Numbered from the stretch's first letter, positions 11,047-22,856 are shown. The stretch: 64,000 nucleotides of DNA from Aurifilum marmelostoma (GCA_027559495.1 JAMXSV010000019.1:744001-808000); one strand, 5' to 3'. Notes: generated from the letters alone by a model not told the origin. Numbers and translations: made by a program.

Positions 11047-11837
11047 AGAAGCAGAAATATCTTCTCGTGAGAGGTGGTGTGGTCGATGGTCGAGGAAATG
11101 ACATCTCGGAGAAGGAAGTGTGTAGCATTATCAAGTGGATGGGTACCAATGCCTAGGACCGAGCGTTGGCAGGGAAATTTAATACGTGGTTCGTAGTCTG
11201 CATCGAACTAGCCTCGATCCGTGATGATATAATCAATGCTAGGAACGATGCACCTTGGCCCCTCTCATCTATTGGTCTCCCTTTCATTTTTCTCTCTCTT
11301 CTTCCTTTTTTTTTTTTTTTTTTCTTTGCCCCTTTTGAAGAAAAAAAAAAAAAAAAAAAAGAACCCTCCTTGGTGTGCCACAAAAAAGAAACAGAACGAA
11401 AGAAGCAGCGGTCGGAGGCGGGGGGAGCTTAAGTGCTGGCGTAACGATAGAGGTGGTGCACCCAATTGGTTCCGTGCGGGTAATTTAACAGCCTTTTCCT
11501 TACAAGTGATGCCATTTGGTGTTGACGTGGGTGATTGGGACAAATTGTTACTGTACTGTAAACAGGTTTGGTTTGTGCCGTGCTGGCCGAGTCCACATCC
11601 ACCGTCGACGTCACTAACGCCTCACTTCGCGCTTATGCAGGAGGTAGTTGCGCAGTTGGGACTGAGCTCTTCCAAGGAAGATCTAACACCTCCAAGGTTG
11701 CCAAAGAAGAGAAAATAAAAGGCGAAAGAAATGTAATGATATTCAAAATCTGACTCCGACATTGTGTAACCGCTGGTCAAGTCACAATCAGGGCTCACAC
11801 CCCAGTCCAACCCATCATCATCATCATCAACTCCAGC
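11047..11837. other. Intergenic region with T18/A20 inverted homopolymers
   Basis: No gene is supported. The main feature is a T18 run (11306-11323) followed 17 nt later by an A20 run (11341-11360), which could fold back on itself. A CATCATCAT microsatellite sits just before the oxidase start codon. Confidence 0.6.
11306..11360. repeat. T18-spacer-A20 inverted homopolymer
   Basis: T18 at 11306-11323 and A20 at 11341-11360 are separated by 17 nt, so RNA or single-stranded DNA could form an 18-bp A-T hairpin. No target-site duplication or retroelement sequence is visible around it. Confidence 0.6.
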
Positions 11838-13139
11838 ATGGCCTCCGACAGCCTTGACCCGGTCTCGTACGAACACGCCGTCTTCCAGGCAGGCCTACAC
11901 TCAGCCAAGCCCCCCTTCAGCTTCCACTACTCCGACTGGGAGAACCAGGCCCAGGACGTCCTCTCAGCCAACTCCTGGGGTTACATTCATGGGAACGCAG
12001 GCGAAGGCTCGACCTACCGCAAGAACCGCGCAGCTTTCGATCGCTGGTCCATCTTACCACGTCGCCTGCGGGAGTCGCGCAGAGACCAAGCTGGCAAGGA
12101 AGTCTTTGCTGATACGCATAGCACAGTGCTGGGCGGAACCACCCAACTGCCCTTCCCCGTGGCCATCGCCCCGATCGGAGTGCAGCGCATCTTCCACCCG
12201 GAAGGCGAGCTGGCCACCGCCCGAGCTGCGGCTGCATTAGGTGTACCGTACACGCTGAGCACCGCGTCTAGCACGAGCATTGAGGATGTTGCCGAGGCGA
12301 TGGACAGCGTCGAGGGCCTGGGAGAAAAACAGCCGGTGCGGTGGTTCCAGCTGTACTGGCCGTCACGACAGCATGACGACATCACGGCGTCGCTGCTGAG
12401 TCGTGCGAAGCGGGCGGGCTACAGTGCACTCTTTGTGACCTTGGACACATACGTGCTGGGCTGGCGGCCTGCGGACATGAACCACGGGTACAATCCTTTT
12501 ATTCATGCGGACCGCATCGGCGTGGAGATTGGGCTCACGGACCCGGTGTTTCGGGCACACTTTGAGAAGGAGCACGGACACGGCATCGACGGGGGTGGCC
12601 GCGGGCACGACAGCGAGCTGACGGGGCATCATCTCGGCGAGGCGGCGTCGGAGTGGGCCAAGATCGCATTTCCGGGCCACTCGCATTCGTGGGAGGACGT
12701 GGCGTTCCTACAGGAGCACTGGGACGGGCCGATCGTGCTCAAGGGGATCCAGACTGTGGAGGACGCGAGGAGGGCGGTGGAGGTTGGGGTGCAGGGCATT
12801 GTGGTGTCGAACCACGGCGGGAGGCAGCAGGACGGAGGGGTGAGCAGCCTCGGGATGCTGCCGAGGATCGTGGAGGCCGTGGGGGAGCGGATCGAGGTAT
12901 TTTTCGACAGCGGTATACGGTGTGGCGCGGACATTGTCAAGGCGTATGCTCTCGGTGCCAAATGTGTCTTCATCGGAAGGCCGTATGCGTACGGATTGGC
13001 GATTGGAGGAGAGGAGGGGGTCAGGCATGTGTTGCGGTCCATGTGTGGTGATCTGCTGATGAACATGCACCTTTCTGGGCTCAGAGGTCTGGATGAGGTC
13101 ACGCGGGATATCTTGGTGAAGGAGGACGAGCTCTTCTAG
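11838..13139 (+). CDS. FMN-dependent 2-hydroxy-acid oxidase/dehydrogenase (lactate 2-monooxygenase-like)
   Basis: This is a TIM-barrel flavoenzyme that oxidises an L-2-hydroxy acid such as lactate using FMN. The intronless frame encodes 433 residues from the ATG at 11838, the usual length for the cytosolic or peroxisomal branch without a cytochrome b2 domain. Seen motifs are FPVAIAPIG near residue 106, the FMN-contacting lysine in LKGI (301-304), the active-site signature SNHGGRQ (324-330) with catalytic H326 and R329, and the phosphate-binding FDSGIR (356-361) and IGRP (379-382). The region around residue 240-285 is His-rich. The C-terminus is acidic and lacks an SKL-type peroxisomal signal. 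Whether it acts as oxidase, monooxygenase or dehydrogenase cannot be decided from sequence. It stands alone between intergenic gaps of 0.7-0.8 kb. Confidence 0.9.
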   Translation: MASDSLDPVSYEHAVFQAGLHSAKPPFSFHYSDWENQAQDVLSANSWGYIHGNAGEGSTYRKNRAAFDRWSILPRRLRESRRDQAGKEVFADTHSTVLGGTTQLPFPVAIAPIGVQRIFHPEGELATARAAAALGVPYTLSTASSTSIEDVAEAMDSVEGLGEKQPVRWFQLYWPSRQHDDITASLLSRAKRAGYSALFVTLDTYVLGWRPADMNHGYNPFIHADRIGVEIGLTDPVFRAHFEKEHGHGIDGGGRGHDSELTGHHLGEAASEWAKIAFPGHSHSWEDVAFLQEHWDGPIVLKGIQTVEDARRAVEVGVQGIVVSNHGGRQQDGGVSSLGMLPRIVEAVGERIEVFFDSGIRCGADIVKAYALGAKCVFIGRPYAYGLAIGGEEGVRHVLRSMCGDLLMNMHLSGLRGLDEVTRDILVKEDELF

Positions 13140-13813
13140 GGACAAGGCTGGTGAGTTGAGTCCCGTCTGTTGCGATCTGCGCGGTCTGCTGGAATGGTCG
13201 ACCGTACTCTGGACTCTGTTACGCAAATATGATTTATGTTGGGAGGATCGCCATGTTCCTATAAATATCGGTAGGTAGTGTCAGGTCAGTACGCAGAAAT
13301 AGACAGAATGGCTGAGGGCGTTGTGGAGTCCATCACAGCAGGGCCGTAGTGGGTGGTTGATCAGTGTACGGACCAGCATTACCACACCGGTGTGGTAGGT
13401 AGTACTATAGGCTGGCGGGCAGGTGAGATGGGCGAGGGCGCATTGGTCTGCGCCTACCAACTGTCGCGGCGACACACACGCTGGTGTTAGTGATTGCCCT
13501 TCCTATGTACTTATAGTCTGTACTATGTTCTATCATAGCACTGTACTGTGCTGCGGGACGAGTGATAAGTGGGTCAATGTGAGGTTGATCGTGATTCTGA
13601 TTGGTGAACTACCTGAGGAAAGCACGGATGGCTCCTACCACTGCTATCAAGTACTTGGTGTGGCAGGAGCATTCTCTTGGCGCAACAGTGCGATAAGTGG
13701 GGTCGACCTCAGACCTAATACGATGCTGGTTGGCCAGTACCAAAGCAGGCGAGCGAGCAAGGTCTCTTCCCCTTGGCCGTCAAGAAAGGAGCTACGGCCT
13801 TGCGACAACGACT
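13140..13813. other. Intergenic region, convergent side
   Basis: This 0.67 kb lies between the 3' ends of the oxidase (+) and the RBR ligase (-). No gene is supported; the open frames here are short with atypical composition. It presumably holds both transcript ends. Confidence 0.5.
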
Positions 13814-15231
13814 CTATAGGCGATTGTGTCTGCATCGTCTGCAGACCATGATGTTGCATCGACAACAGACATATAGCCAGATGGGCATTACGTCACGGCA
13901 TTCCTCACAGGCCCGTGGTCCGTCGATGCTCCGCCATGAGTTGTGTGTGCACTCGTGGTCGTCGATGAGCTGCTGTCGAACCCGAGCAACCACGTCCACC
14001 CTGGCTTCCGCAGGCAGGGCCCGGTTCTCAGCGTCCCGATCGACCACAACGTGAGCTCTGTCCAGCAGTCGTGCCTCGTCCCACTGGGCGCAGGTGCATG
14101 TTTTCCAGCGTGCAGCACAGACGTAGCAGAACTCGGCTCCGCAGCGACAAGCTGTCAGACAGTTCTGGGTCAGGTCGGTTTCACTCTATCACAAACTATG
14201 CGCGCTCGAGGTTTGCAGGTGTGGTGTGGCTTACTGATGTGGTTGCATCCATGGCTGAGTTCGACCAGCCGTTGGCAAGAAATGCAAGACTGCCATCCGT
14301 TCTGCTTCGCCATCTCCAGGATCTCTTTCGTGGCGGGGTCCTCGGGGCAATCACCCGCGTGCGAGGCCTTTTTGCACACCGCACAGGTCGCCGACTTGCA
14401 CTTCACGCATCTTCCGACATCTCTAGTCACGAACTGTGGAGGGATGAAAATACCACAGGAAGGTTGATGGCAATATGTTGGGTTGGCAGTCTCTCTCTCC
14501 AACTTCTTGGCCTCGTAAAGTCCAATCAGCTCCGACGAGAGGAACATGCGGTTGCTCTGAGGTGGTATCGGCCGGCCACAGCATCGCGGGGGGAAGAGGG
14601 ACTCGTCCGTCAGGCTTCGCGTGAAGTGTTCCACGAGACAGCCTCGGCAGTACCGGTGGGAACAGGGTGCACTGGTGATCTCGTAGATGGGGAACCGATC
14701 TGTGCAGTTGACACAAGCCAGCAGCTCGGGCTTCGTTGTGGCAACCTTCCGACCGGCGGCCCAGGAAGAGGATTCTGACCGCTGTTCGTCGTCATAAAAA
14801 TCGTCTTGAGGCCCGGAAATGTACATCTCGTCCAGTTTCTTGAGAAACTCATCATCGACAATATTGGAATCTGTGTCCGTGACTGCCACTTCGGCGGGGG
14901 TGGTGCGCGCTCTACGACGCGAGTTCTTAGTCGCTGCTCGGAGGCTTGATTGTCGGTCTCGAGCGGCTTGCGCTTCCTCAGCTACCAGGTCGCCGATGAG
15001 CCCTCCGTCCTGGTGAACCGCTCTAGCCAGGCTTGAGGCCATCTGACGGTCGGAAATGAGGGTGTTCTTGGACTGCAACTCGGCTCCATGAAGCTCCAGC
15101 GCGAGGTTGAAGTCGTCGATGTTGTCATAGCGCTGTTTGCCTTTCGCGTTGGCAGTCGCACGAGAGAACTCCTCGAGGTCTTGTGCTTGGAGGCGTAGGA
15201 TAAGGAGGGCTGTCTCGTCGTCGGTGTCCAT
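13814..15231 (-). CDS. RBR-type E3 ubiquitin ligase (RING1-IBR-RING2)
   Basis: This ligase would accept ubiquitin from an E2 onto a RING2 cysteine and pass it to substrates. Exons, in transcript order, are 15231-14235 and 14151-13814; the 83-nt GT-AG intron falls inside RING2, and the protein has 444 residues. RING1 is at about 173-218 (CVNC...CSHRYCRGC...CC), IBR at about 250-295 (CHQPSC...CVKC...CAVC...HAGDC) and RING2 at about 316-344 (CISC...GCNHI-TCRCG-FCYVC). The predicted thioester cysteine is C334 in the TCRC segment. A further Cys-rich ribbon (CEEC...CCRC...VCRRC) closes the protein, as is common in fungal members. The start at 15231 gives the usual MDTDDETALLI leader; an ATG at 15318 is less likely. 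The substrate is unknown. Confidence 0.88.
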
Positions 15232-16978
15232 CTTGATCGCTGTAGAGAGTCGCGGGGTGCGACGGTCTTGCGCTGATGTGGATGGAAAAGATTTTTGTTG
15301 ATAAATGCGATGAGGCAAGAAGGGGGAAGAAGGCGAGCAGGTTCAGGAAAGACGAAACGCCTAAAGCCAGAAATACCTGAGGCTATTGACAAAAAGCTTT
15401 GGGGCCTGCTGCCTGATAGTCAAGCAGGGGCCGCCGAGTCACTGGCTCTCCATGCACTGCCAAAAAACTCAGGCTGGCTTGCAAGGCGATGCAAGTCGGA
15501 TAGATCCGCGGGTGTTGAGATCGGATGAATCTGGTTGGCCTCGATTCACTCGCTCGTAGGATAAACATGGCGCGTCATCGCTTGCCATATGCACAGCGCT
15601 CTCAAGTCGCCGCTCTCCATCTGCTCTGGCCGCTGTTCATACCTTCACGTCTCCGTAATCAGGTGCCTCGTCTTCCAGAATGTCAGCGCCTCTGTACTCC
15701 CATTCTCGAATCAACCCTTCCCCCTCACCCTCCATTCTATTCGTTCGGAACTGACAGCTATTGCTACTTATGTACTATTGATATAGTACTATCACTAATT
15801 ACCTTGAGGACAATGTATTGACAATCAGTTTAGATCTCGAAAACTGTGTTCGAGTATATAGAGAGTCAAAGTCAACGGTCACTGCCTAAGACAGGAGGTA
15901 CTTTTTATACTTTACAAAATTGTTAATTAGCAATTCCTGTTATCCAAATCAAGCATCAGGCTACCGGGTTTCAATTCGTTCTCAGTACAAACTCAGGTAT
16001 GAAACACATAGCAATCTTGCTCTGCGGATACCCTGGCAGCCCTGGGCAGTGCCCGGGAATGCCCCCGGGGCCGTCAGCATGTTCAATATCACTGCCTATG
16101 ATATTATTTTCCAAATACTTTTTAGATAATTATTGCGTAAATTGCTGAGGAATATTGCTTTTGTCATCTTCTTTCCTTTAATATCGAATTACAAATCCAC
16201 CCATCGTCGATATAATTAGTAAGCCGACCCTTTGTTATTGACAGTCAAAATTGAATCCAGAACCACGTCTTGTAGGAGAGGCGAGTCTTAGACGAGCAGG
16301 GTTAAAGTCGGTTAGCCAATATTGTTGTACATTTGATTTTATCTTTACAAATGAGAAAGAGAAGCAAGAATAAAACAAATCAGAAGATGTTGCCCTGTAT
16401 ACACACAGCACTGGAGTGGTGGACCCAAATCGGGCAAATCAGAGGACCCCACTCGGGACCGTCTTGATACTGTATCCGCCTCGTTGACAGCATGACTGAC
16501 ACCGGGGCAATGAGCATATGAACAGCAGAGGGAGTATGTGAATTCAGGTCTCTCTACCGACCTTTTGAGCTGCTTCTACAGCGATGCACACATACCATCC
16601 AGTGTAATATATACAGTAACAGCCTGTAATTACTTTCAAGCCAATCATTAGCGCGCCTTGTTGATCAAACCGGGCGGACCTCTAATCAGCATGTGCCTAT
16701 CTGGGCAAGTGACGAGTGATCTACGATTACACTTTATCTTGTCAATTATCGTGCGCCCCGTCCCCTCATTAGTAATTATCACTTGCTTGGTGTCACCGAT
16801 ATATGCCACTTCAGTCGCGTTCCGCTGCCCCGCAGCGGTGCAAGCTGGTCAAGTGTACGATTATCTATGATTCTTTATAGCTCATTCTCCTCGCAGGCCT
16901 CACGTCTCCCTCGACAATACCACTTATCGACTTACAGTAAGGCCCGTCTTCCTTTTTGCCGGCTTTCTCTACAAAATA
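15232..16978. other. AT-rich divergent intergenic region
   Basis: This 1.75 kb separates the divergent RBR ligase and amidase 1. The part at about 15760-16360 is visibly AT-rich with frequent stops in all frames, unlike the flanking genes. It could be a decayed or RIP-affected element, but no terminal repeat or coding remnant is recognisable. The segments next to each gene presumably hold the promoters. Confidence 0.5.
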
Positions 16979-18746
16979 ATGTCTCTCCAGGCCTTCGCCG
17001 TCGTCCAGACCGTGCCGGTGGCCAAGGGCACCCCGGAGTACGAAACCCTCGTCGGCAGCATCATCCGCGAGCAATTCACCGAAAAGGTGCCCAAGGACCT
17101 CCTCCTCCCCCCCTCCCCTCATCAGAAGCCCTCCCAAGGACGTGACCTCGATCCCGCGCTCATGCGGCCTCCTCACCCCCGATGAGCTCGCCATCACCGA
17201 AGACCACGACGCCACCTCCCTGGCCGAGGCGATCCGCACGCGCCAGCTGACCTCGGTCGCCGTGACCACCGCCTTCGCCAAGCGCGCCATCATCGCGCAC
17301 CAGCTGACATGCTGCCTGTCGGAGTGGTTCCTGGACGAGGCCCTGGCCCAGGCGCGCGCCCTGGACGAGCACCTCGAGCGCACGGGAGAGGTCGTGGGGC
17401 CCCTGCACGGCGTGCCGGTCAGCATCAAGGAGCACCTGCAGATGAAGGGCCACTGGTCCGCCGACGGGTACCTCGCCTCGCGCCGCGTCGACACGGAGGA
17501 CAGCCACGTGGTGGCTATCCTGCGGCGGCTGGGCGCCGTCTTCTACTGCAAGACGCACCAGCCGCAGGCCATCATGCACCTCGAGACCGTCAACCCGTAT
17601 GGCCGCACGCTAAACCCACACAACGTGAACCTGTCGGCTGGCGGGTCGTCGGGCGGCGAGGCGGCGCTGCTCGCGCTGCGGGGCTCGGTGCTGGGCGTCG
17701 GCACGGACATCGGGGGCAGCATCCGCGGCCCTGCCGGGTTCTGTGGGGTGTACGGGTTCAAGCCCACGTCTCGGCTGCTGCCGATGCGCGGGACGAACCA
17801 TGTCGGCGGGCTGCCGGCCGAGCTGACGATCCTGGCGACGTGTGGGCCCATGGCGGTGTCGGCGAGGGATCTGGACCTGTGGATGGGCGCTGTGCTCGGC
17901 GAGAAGCCCTTTCTCAGGGACCCGAGCCTCGTGCCTGTGTCCTGGAGAGGGTTGGTCGCAGAGGCGCCGTCGAAGCAACGACCTCTAAAAGTTGGGGTTA
18001 TGATGAGCGACGGCGTGATTCAGCCTCAGCCTCCTGTGGTGAGAGCTCTCGAGTGGGCAAAGTCCAAGCTCACCGGCATCGACGGGTTTGAGGTGAAGGC
18101 GTTTGCGCCTTACCGCGTTGCAGATGCTATCAGGAACATTCGTCGTGCATACTGGCCTGACGGTGGACAGGGCATCAAGGATGCACTGGCCATGTCAGGG
18201 GAGCCCATGGAAAAATTGAGTAAGTTCGTTCATTCATGGCGAATATTCTCAATGAGGGGTGTATATGCTCACAACTGACCAAAAACAATTCCAGCCCAGT
18301 GGATCATTCAAGACGCCGAGGGCCCAGGCTACTCCTGGCAAGACATGTTCAACCTGCGTCTCGACCGCGACAACTTGCGTGCCGAGTTCGCCGAGCACTG
18401 GACCGAACAGGACGTCGACGTGGTGCTGTGTCCCGTGTTCGTCGGCCCGGCCAGCGCACACGACACGGCGCTGTACTGGAACTACACTGCCTTCTGGAAC
18501 TACGTCGACTGTCCTGGGTTCGTGTTCCCGACGCCCGTCAAGGCGCTGGCCAAGGGCGACGAGGAACAGTACGGCGCCTCCTCGGGCCCGGTGCTCAGCG
18601 AGGAGGACGCTCATGTGCGGAGATTGTGGGAAGAGGGGGACTTTGAGGGGGCGCCGGTCAGTCTGCAGATTGTGGCGAGGAAGTATCATGATAATGAGCT
18701 TTTTGCTGCCGTGGCGGCCATGAAGGATATTCTGGGTATCTCGTGA
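16979..18746 (+). CDS. Amidase 1 (amidase-signature family), apparent +1 frameshift at C7
   Basis: This is an amidase-signature hydrolase (acetamidase/fatty-acid-amide-hydrolase-like) that releases ammonia or an amine from amides. Exon 1 is 16979-18219 and exon 2 is 18295-18746, joined by a GTAAGT...CCAG intron. The Ser-cisSer-Lys triad context is visible: PVSIKEH (about 17415-17435), AGGSSGGE (about 17638-17660) and GTDIGGSIRGPA (about 17700-17735). The first 45 codons are in one frame (to LLLPP) and the rest, from SPPKDVTSIPR, in the next. The switch coincides with a C7 run at 17107-17113; with six C the frame is continuous at about 563 residues. I read this as a homopolymer error rather than a pseudogene. 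A second amidase of the same family lies at 35.9-38.0 kb. Confidence 0.85.
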
Positions 18747-19095
18747 GGTGCGTTCCCATATCAGACAGCGGATCAGTAGGTTTCACGCCGGCTGGCTGAG
18801 CTCTGAACTTTAAGCCTGACCACAATATGATGAGCATGATGAGCCAGCGTGAGACGCGGTTTGTTTCTCTGCTTGTGAGTAAACATGGTTCACTGGGTGT
18901 GAATTTTTGAGGCCTCTCTTGATTGCCGTGTTGGACAATATTCATTCCTGTCTCGAGGAAATGGTGATAGGGTTAGGGTTCAGCAATGTTTGAGAGAAAG
19001 ATCTTTCATTCTCTAGCCAACACCTTCACACACCTCCTCTCCCTCCACAACAACCGAGTCTCTCAAGTACACAGTACATAACTCCGCTCTCCATA
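18747..19095. other. Intergenic region upstream of CHY gene
   Basis: This 0.35 kb contains a double telomere-like motif (AGGGTTAGGGTT, near 18969-18980) about 115 bp before the CHY start. Two copies are too few to be a telomeric relic; it may be a promoter element. Confidence 0.4.
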
Positions 19096-19452
19096 ATGCC
19101 AGCCACCCCAGCCCCCCAGACCCACTCACCACCTCCTCCAAGAGTCCACGGCCTCAACGTCACCAGCCTGACCCAGTGCGCCCACTGGAACTCGGACCGC
19201 GACATCATTGCCATCAAGCACAAGTGCTGCGCAGAGTACTACGCCTGCATCAGCTGCCACGAGGCGGTGGCCGGCCACGAGCCCCGGGTGTGGGCCCGAG
19301 ACGAGCGCGACACGCCCGCGGTGCTCTGTGGACGCTGCAGGCGAGAGCTGACGGTGGCGGAGTACCTTGGCTGCGGGAACACGTGTCCTGGGTGTGCGGC
19401 CGGCTTCAACCCGGGGTGTGCTGGGCATTATGAGTTGTACTTTGAGATGTGA
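19096..19452 (+). CDS. CHY-type zinc-finger protein (Hot13-like)
   Basis: This is a small zinc-binding protein of 118 residues. The whole body is one CHY zinc-finger domain with conserved Cys and His in order: CAHW, DIIAIKHKCC, YYACISCHEAVAGH, VW, LCGRCRREL, CPGC, FNPGCAGHYELYF. CHY proteins of this size include yeast Hot13, a mitochondrial intermembrane-space factor that helps import and oxidation of small Tim proteins. No N-terminal presequence is seen, which suits that location. The start at 19096 is the only ATG giving the domain with a short Pro-rich leader. It converges on a minus-strand gene for another Cys/His-rich protein 0.7 kb away. Confidence 0.85.
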   Translation: MPATPAPQTHSPPPPRVHGLNVTSLTQCAHWNSDRDIIAIKHKCCAEYYACISCHEAVAGHEPRVWARDERDTPAVLCGRCRRELTVAEYLGCGNTCPGCAAGFNPGCAGHYELYFEM

Positions 19453-20147
19453 CTTGGGGGTGAGGGTGGATGTGGAAAGATCTGCAAACAGAGAGGCTGG
19501 GCGGTGCATGAAAAGGAAGAAGAAGAGTGGAGGCAAGCAACCAAAGGCATCAGATCCCACTTCTGGTCGTGGGATGTAAGTTTTACAACTTTTTTTTACC
19601 TTTGGTCCACTTGATTGAAATCGTATCCTGACAGAGAAGTAATTAGGGTAAATTCTCTTCGGCTGCTAGGCAGTATTGGAAAGGCAGAGAGCAAGGCAGA
19701 ACCAATGCGAATCCACACCATTTCAGGGCTCATGTGCTCTGCATCTCGAGCTGAGAACGCCAAGGGCCATAGCTCAGAGCTGCCGTGTGGATATCCTGTT
19801 TGTGTGTTGCTCACTCGGAGGGAACATCGCCCAGGCACATCTTACACGTAGGATAGCAAGGACTGGAGACGAGCCAAGATGCTTGTGGGGGTTCTCGAGA
19901 ACACCAATCGCGCACGACACTCTGCCTGGTATCCTTCATCATATCACCGATCGGGTCATGTTCATGCCTTGGGGATGTCACTGATACCAATCCTGGCAAA
20001 TGATACCATAAACAATGAACGACACTTGACCTACGTGCCATCTCATGGTCAAGATGCCTTCCATGTGGTTGTGAAGGGTCCAACTTCCCCCCCTCCCCCA
20101 AAGACCGAGTGTCATGCAGGAAAAATCAAGTGTTCCCAGTTGCTGGT
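19453..20147. other. Intergenic region, convergent
   Basis: This 0.7 kb lies between the 3' ends of the CHY gene (+) and the Cys/His-rich gene (-). No gene, repeat or RNA is supported. Confidence 0.5.
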
Positions 20148-20717
20148 CTACCCGCGAGCACGTCGCTGGTATTCAGCAAGCAGCCTCGCCTGGGCCACGA
20201 TCTCCGCGTCCGTGACATCGGCTGGAAGAGACGGCAGAGGCCCAGCAGACCCAGCCCCATCCTCCTCTGCGCGCTCAGCCGCACGGAGACTACCTTGACA
20301 AGAAAGCCGAGAAGTGCTGTGTGGCCTGGTGATGGGCGCCGGATCTTCCTCCCAATAATATTCACGGGTGATTGTCTCGCGGATGACCAGGGTGCCGTCC
20401 TCAGACGTGTTGGTTGCTGTCTCACTCGCAGTTATTGATGCAGGAGGTGCCACTGCCGCTGCCGCTTCGATGTCGTCAGGGGTCGACGAATCTGCGGCGA
20501 CTGCGTCACTGATGGTTTCAGCAGGCGCAGGCTGAGCAGGAGATCGAGGCTGGCTAGGATGGTGATATCTGCATCTCGAATTGTGGCAGTAATATCGATC
20601 GCGGTGTGCAGCGAGGCAGGTCTCACTGCAGACTTCCCAGTGGCAATAAGCGCACTCAAGGGTCAGGCTGGCACCTGTGGATGGTATTATGATGGCTCCA
20701 GAGAATAGAGAATCCAT
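20148..20717 (-). CDS. Hypothetical Cys/His-rich protein (treble-clef-like zinc binding)
   Basis: I do not recognise this 189-residue protein by name. Residues about 22-54 carry CAYC, VCSETC, AHRDRYYC and NSRCRYHH; the spacing suggests two zinc ions bound in a cross-brace similar to MYND, HIT or B-box fingers. The rest is low-complexity (Pro/Ala/Ser/Thr), then REYYWEEDP and a short C-terminal helix (DAEIVAQARLLAEYQRRARG). The frame continues upstream to 20855, but the ATG at 20717 is favoured because it removes a non-conserved leader and lies just before the domain. There is no signal peptide or membrane segment. The function is unknown. Confidence 0.6.
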   Translation of the reverse strand: MDSLFSGAIIIPSTGASLTLECAYCHWEVCSETCLAAHRDRYYCHNSRCRYHHPSQPRSPAQPAPAETISDAVAADSSTPDDIEAAAAVAPPASITASETATNTSEDGTLVIRETITREYYWEEDPAPITRPHSTSRLSCQGSLRAAERAEEDGAGSAGPLPSLPADVTDAEIVAQARLLAEYQRRARG

Positions 20718-22856
20718 TTTCAAAGAGGGAGGGAACGGTGTGGTTGAGGCGAGGGAGTTCTCTGGGCAGATTAGGCCAACGAGAGGAAGACCACTTGAGC
20801 CATTCTGATAAATGGTTCGTATAGTGGCACGCATGAGTTGGTAATCAAAGAACATGTGAGAAGCAATATATAGTGACTCAGCGTCGCTGCGTCAGACATT
20901 CCTTGCCCTGGAAAAGAGGGCAGGGAAATCTTTGATAGCTTGTCTAGTATCATATAGTGACGACGCCCTTCCCTCGGACTTGTTCTCATGGGTTGCAGTT
21001 GTGGTCAAAAATCAAATGTTGGAACTCAAAAACCATATATACTTAGACTTTCGCTCAACACCTAAAGTCTCTACTATTATTATACACTAAGCTCAAAGCC
21101 GACTGATTGGTTACTCCTTACAACATGTTGGAGTTTAAGCATTCATATTATCACTGAGCCTTGACCTCCCGTGCCCTTTCTAGTCCCCATAAACGAGAAG
21201 CGCTTCGTCATTCCCTTGCTGGAGAATTAAGAAAATAACATTTGTTTTGATGTAATTCGCGAGTCTGGCACTTACTTTCCCAAGACTGACTTGTGCCTTC
21301 TTTTCCACTTTGGTACTCGGGTTATTGGTTGATATCACGAGTGACACGATCGACCATGGGTTCAAGAGTCCACTCTGGAGAACAACCTTGCTTGGAGGAA
21401 GATGTGCCAATGATCTTCGACTTGGCGCTTCTGCCTGGAGATCATCGATATATGGGAAGTCAGCAGCCCTTCGTCTGGCTCGTCTGCACTCACTGCCGTT
21501 ACACGAGGTCTCTGTCTGATCTACCTACCATGCGGGGTCGCCATGGAAAGACATCGTCGATGAGTGGATTAATTACCCAAAGGGCAAAGGAAAGGTTCTT
21601 GGTGTTCTTGCTTAATTATATTGCATGCTGCCGAGTACTCACACAATGCCATTCCATACGCTGTGGAACTATATGCCGTTCCCTTAACATGACCCTTGCC
21701 TGCGCAGTGATGTTTCGCGATTCAATAGTTCAACGTTACCACGTACTAATTACAACCTTTGACGGGTAGAATTACTACTTCATGCAATGTCACCTTCCAG
21801 CTACACCCCACTAGTGTTATCTAGAACAGCGCCCCCAGCGCACCTCGGAAGCACTGCACTGCAACCCAGCGACCGAGGGCAGGGGCCCATCGACCCTACC
21901 ACAATGCTAGATCTGTTGATCAACCCTCCCCAGGGTGGTTATCAGGCGTGATCCAAGGATTGGCCCCTCCTCCTTCAAGCTATCATCCCCACACGGGCAA
22001 GTCGGTCTCCCCTTTCGAAAGAGGATCCACGTGACCACCTGCAGGCAGAACCCGAGAGACTCAATGACTAGGCACTCTCTCAACTCTCACTCTCCCATTG
22101 AGACCCCCTTTCTTTTTGAGATTGCCATGGCAAGGTGCTAGGGAAGGACGGGCCTATCAAGAGCAAGGGTGGCAGTGCGACCTACACCTTTCCAAGCCTC
22201 TGTGCTGCATGAGCTGCACGCCTCGATAAGCAGTTTCCCTTTTTCCGGCACCGCTGGGATGCCCGTCGATCATCCGTCGTATTGCTGGGCATGCTGAAGT
22301 GGGACCAGCAGGCCTTGTTTAGGAAGGTCGTCAGCGATTCAGGCCCAGGGTTTCCGGAGCATCTCCGCCAAGGACTGCACTGATCGAAATCTTATTCTCC
22401 TGCTTGGTGATAAACAAACATTGATATCTACAATGTCGCCTTCGCCTATCACGTAATTTCTTGGTCGGGTGTAAGCACTGAGGAAGTCAGTTTCGAGAGG
22501 ATTCGCCACACCCCGTAGGAGCGTGTTTTCGGCATGCTGTTCCGCCTCCTGCAGCGATAGCCCAAAAAGAATATGCAGTGCACCTCAAGCTAGTTTCAAC
22601 GGCCCGGCACATGCATATTCTCGTTCGAGAAAAATTGTGGGCCACGCAGGTGAGCCTACTACACTGCACCTAGCAATAACCATGGCGCAGTCTGAGGGGC
22701 TTGCAAGGGCTCAGCTCAGGCACGACGGTCACCTGCAGAGACGATCATCAGCCTGCGGTATGCAAGAAGGGGAGCGTGCTTGAGCCTAGAAGACCTTCTT
22801 CGTTCATCTTTTGTTCCACCGCACAAGGCAATCGAACCACCACCCGGAAGGATTTT

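Noticed and set aside
11236..11718. 160-codon frame over the T18/A20 region
   Set aside because: It translates to poly-Phe and poly-Lys from homopolymers; not a gene.
17309..18091. 260-codon plus-strand frame inside amidase 1
   Set aside because: Arg/Gly-rich shadow in the wrong frame; the amidase motifs are in the other frame.
18969..18980. Interstitial telomere repeat
   Set aside because: Only two TTAGGG-like units; too short to indicate a telomere relic.
21293..21769. 158-codon frame on plus strand
   Set aside because: No domain, signal or codon bias; composition looks random.
22220..22382. 57-codon protein-like stretch ending LRQGLH
   Set aside because: It is bounded by stops, has no start, splice sites or recognisable family; it may be chance.
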